From NCBI GenBank assembly GCA_965197825.1, contig CBDANW010000002.1, forward strand, positions 1,240,001-1,304,000: 64,000 nucleotides of DNA, read 5' to 3'. Positions 61,816 to 64,000 of the stretch are shown here, piece by piece. A program made the position numbers and the translations under genes. The DNA is from CBDANW01 sp965197825 (GTDB taxonomy: Bacteria > Acidobacteriota > Vicinamibacteria > Marinacidobacterales > DATDRI01). The stretch's first letter is position 1. Every line of letters starts with the position of its first letter. The notes beneath the pieces were generated by a model. That model was not told the origin of the DNA. It saw nothing but the letters and a program-made list of their open reading frames with translations, and made no database searches.

Positions 61816-61987
61816 CGGGCAAACCTATCTCTTTTTTAGAAGGGATCCCACAAGGGTTCAGGGTATTCTACCGTCTCTAGGTCACAAGTTCAAGCAGCTC
61901 TATATATTATGACCTTCGCCTCCCGGCCGCCCGGGCTATTGATTTTGCGACGACACCTCACCTAAACTCAGCTATCCTAGGCCATCT

Positions 61988-64000
61988 ATGGCGGAGATCC
62001 TTGCCCCCGCTGACCGTACGCTCGCCCTGAGGAAAGCTATCTCCGAAATCGAAGCCGAGACGTCTCGGCTGCCAGGCATCACCGCGTTCCGCCACTACCC
62101 TGCCTTGCCCGGAAGCTACGAGGACTTCCCACCCGAGTTGTCACCCGGCTTGGTGGAGGTCTTGCGTGCGCGGGGCATCGACCGACTCTATTCTCACCAG
62201 CGTCAGGCGTTCGAGCGCGTGCAGGCCGGGGAGAACGTGGTGGTCGTGACACCGACCGCCTCGGGAAAAACGCTCTGTTACAACCTCCCGGTGCTCGATA
62301 CCGTCCTCGGCCATCCAGAGACCCGCGCCCTCTATCTCTTCCCGACCAAGGCGCTCTCTCAAGACCAGCTTGCCGAGCTTCACTCCATGATCGAAGAGCT
62401 GGGCGTCGACATCCGTACCTTCACGTACGACGGGGACACGCCCCAGGACGCCCGCAAGGCGATCCGCTCGCGGGGCCACCTGGTGGTGACGAACCCGGAC
62501 ATGCTGCACAGCGGCATCCTTCCTCACCACCCCAAGTGGGTGAAGCTCTTCGAGAATCTCCGTTACGTCGTCATCGACGAGATCCACGCGTACCGTGGGG
62601 TGTTCGGAAGTCACCTGACCAACATCCTTCGTCGCCTTCGGCGCATCTGTGCGTTCTACGGATCCGAACCTCAGTTCATCTGCTCGTCGGCCACGATCGC
62701 CAACCCCAAGGAGCTGACCGAAAACCTGATCGAAGCACCGGCCACACTCATCGACCATAGCGGCGCTCCGAGAGGAGAGAAATACTTCCTCTTCTACAAT
62801 CCCCCGGTCGTCAACCGTGAGCTAGGCATCCGTCGCTCCTACATCCACGAGGCACGGCAGTTGGCTCTCTCCTTCTTGAGACGCGGCCTGCAAACGATCG
62901 TCTTCGCTACCAGCCGGCTCAACACGGAAGTCCTGGTGACATATCTGAAAGACGCCATGGAAAAGGAAGTGCCCGCACGCGACGTGATTCGTGGATACCG
63001 GGGCGGGTATCTGCCCGAAAAGCGCCGGGAGATCGAGCGCGGTCTGCGCGAGGGAAGTGTGCTGGGCGTGGTCTCGACCAACGCACTCGAGCTCGGCATC
63101 GATATCGGAAACCTCGACGTCGCCATCCTGTCGGGCTATCCGGGCACCATCGCGTCGACCTGGCAGCAGGCGGGGCGTTCCGGCCGGAGGACCGGCTCCT
63201 CGGTCGCTATCTTGGTCGCCAACAGCAGCCCAATCAACCAGTTCGTCGTAAATCATCCCGACTACTTCTTTTCCGGCTCGCCGGAGCACGGCCTCGTCAA
63301 TCCCGACAACATGTCCATCCTGGTCGATCACGTGAAGTGTGCCGCCTTCGAGCTCCCCTTCCGTGACGGGGAGAGCTTCGGCAAAGAAGACCTCGGGGAA
63401 ATCCTGGGATTCCTGGAAGAGCACGGATTGGTTCACCACTCCGGCGGTCGCTGGCATTGGACCAACGAGTCGTACCCCGCGGACGCAGTGAGCCTCCGAT
63501 CGGTGAGCTCCGACAACTTCGTGGTGGTCGATGAAACGGTCAAGCCGCGCATCGTGGCGGAGGTGGATTTCACGAGCGCCGTCTCGACGCTCCACGACAA
63601 GGCCATCTATATCGTGGAGGGACAGCAATATTATGTCGAGCGGTTCGACTACGCGGAACGCCGTGCCACCGTGAGGCAATGCGAGACCGACTACTTCACC
63701 GATGCGATCACCTACACCAAAGTCAATATCCTGGATCGATTCGACTCGACGACAACGGGATCGGCCTTTCGCTCGCACGGCGAGGTCCACGTCGTCTCGC
63801 AGGTAGTCGGTTTCAAGAAAATCAAGTTCTACACACTCGAGAACGTCGGCTCCGGAGAGCTCGCCATGCCGGAGCAGGAAATGCATACCACTGCTTACTG
63901 GCTCACCGTCCCCCGAGAAGTGCTAGCCAACTTGGAAGTGACCTCGGAGCAGAAGCGGGATGGCATTGTGGGCCTGGCAAACACACTCAAGACCGTAGCG
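61988..64000 (+). CDS. DEAD/DEAH-type helicase (COG1205/DUF1998 type), 3' partial
   Basis: ATG 61988; the frame is open to the last base of the window (671 codons), so the C-terminus lies outside. Motif I is PTASGKT near residue 94, motif II DEIH near 197, motif III SSAT near 236, and motif VI QQAGRSGRR near 395. The region after about residue 420 has the family's winged-helix and beta-rich segments (LGEILGFLEEHGLVHHSGGRW; HGEVHVVSQVVGFKKIK). These Hrq1/MrfA-type 3'-5' helicases act in DNA repair. The zinc-binding DUF1998 domain expected at the end is not in view. The gene is divergent from the MglA-like gene across a gap of 172 bp. Confidence 0.93.
   Translation, partial: MAEILAPADRTLALRKAISEIEAETSRLPGITAFRHYPALPGSYEDFPPELSPGLVEVLRARGIDRLYSHQRQAFERVQAGENVVVVTPTASGKTLCYNLPVLDTVLGHPETRALYLFPTKALSQDQLAELHSMIEELGVDIRTFTYDGDTPQDARKAIRSRGHLVVTNPDMLHSGILPHHPKWVKLFENLRYVVIDEIHAYRGVFGSHLTNILRRLRRICAFYGSEPQFICSSATIANPKELTENLIEAPATLIDHSGAPRGEKYFLFYNPPVVNRELGIRRSYIHEARQLALSFLRRGLQTIVFATSRLNTEVLVTYLKDAMEKEVPARDVIRGYRGGYLPEKRREIERGLREGSVLGVVSTNALELGIDIGNLDVAILSGYPGTIASTWQQAGRSGRRTGSSVAILVANSSPINQFVVNHPDYFFSGSPEHGLVNPDNMSILVDHVKCAAFELPFRDGESFGKEDLGEILGFLEEHGLVHHSGGRWHWTNESYPADAVSLRSVSSDNFVVVDETVKPRIVAEVDFTSAVSTLHDKAIYIVEGQQYYVERFDYAERRATVRQCETDYFTDAITYTKVNILDRFDSTTTGSAFRSHGEVHVVSQVVGFKKIKFYTLENVGSGELAMPEQEMHTTAYWLTVPREVLANLEVTSEQKRDGIVGLANTLKTVA

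Noticed and set aside
62822..63886. 354-codon minus-strand frame opposite the helicase
   Set aside because: The opposite strand has all helicase motifs in order; this frame has none of any kind.
1..64000. Selenoprotein genes read through in-frame TGA
   Set aside because: Because tRNA-Sec is present I looked for TGA inside conserved motifs. The internal stops found in otherwise good frames are TAG or TAA, so none is a selenocysteine codon.
1..64000. CRISPR arrays
   Set aside because: The only regular repeats are the four-unit array at 33281 and the 19-bp iterations at 24616; neither has unique spacers between identical repeats, and no cas gene is present.

Overview
The window is about 64 kb of GC-rich bacterial chromosome with compact, mostly operonic genes and a few AT-rich or rearranged patches. 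It reads like an Acidobacteriota-type genome. This is inferred from an Hfq-like protein with a long N-terminal extension, a pilus/type II secretion hybrid whose secretin carries a cohesin domain, a MoxR/VWA pair, and an MglA-type GTPase with a long tail. No 16S rRNA gene or other decisive taxonomic marker is present.

Left part (1-24 kb). An M28 metallopeptidase cut by the window edge is followed by a radical SAM gene that has lost its 3' end. Next come housekeeping genes: tmk and holB, separated by a MITE-like palindrome, then hfq and smpB. A roughly 15 kb cluster encodes a type IV pilus/type II secretion hybrid: platform protein, ATPase, PilM/N/O-like proteins, three pseudopilin-like proteins, a PilP-like lipoprotein and a secretin with TPR and cohesin domains. 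Exported Ig-fold, lytic transglycosylase, glycosyltransferase and STN-domain proteins accompany it. A LigD-type repair protein with a degenerate ligase module follows.

Middle part (23-46 kb). This is the accessory zone. It holds an AT-rich HTH/GHKL-ATPase/STAS-like regulator, an XRE regulator with an operator-like upstream region, a frameshifted anion transporter, an exonuclease, a large FAD/Fe-S oxidoreductase, a decayed TRAP transporter operon and a KefB-type antiporter. A mobile-element-scarred segment follows: a truncated transposase fused in frame to a headless TetR regulator, an uncharacterised membrane-protein operon, and an Smr-domain gene. Then comes a tRNA-Sec locus with two extra copies of the tRNA 3' end to its left, which I read as integration scars. 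A duplicated-cupin lipoprotein, an NHL-repeat exported protein, an SH3 protein and tRNA-Ala(GGC) close the zone.

Right part (46-64 kb). PilZ genes (one with an in-frame stop), a VWA/MoxR-type pair, a HEAT-type exported protein, a triple-BON protein, a lone receiver and an NtrB/NtrC-like two-component operon come first. A membrane-protein gene is then interrupted by two juxtaposed IS256-type transposase genes. An MglA-like GTPase and a DUF1998-type helicase that runs off the right edge complete the window.

Two themes recur. The first is two families of short intergenic repeats: a 48-52 bp element with GCCGTC/GACGGC ends, and clusters of GAAGGCGG hairpins. The second is an unusual number of interrupted genes: frameshifts near 16.83, 26.06, 26.35, 30.76, 31.32, 32.39, 36.19 and 37.6 kb, and in-frame stops at 30.71, 36.08, 46.62 and 58.15 kb. 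Some may be sequence errors, but their concentration in transporters and mobile elements also fits real gene decay.
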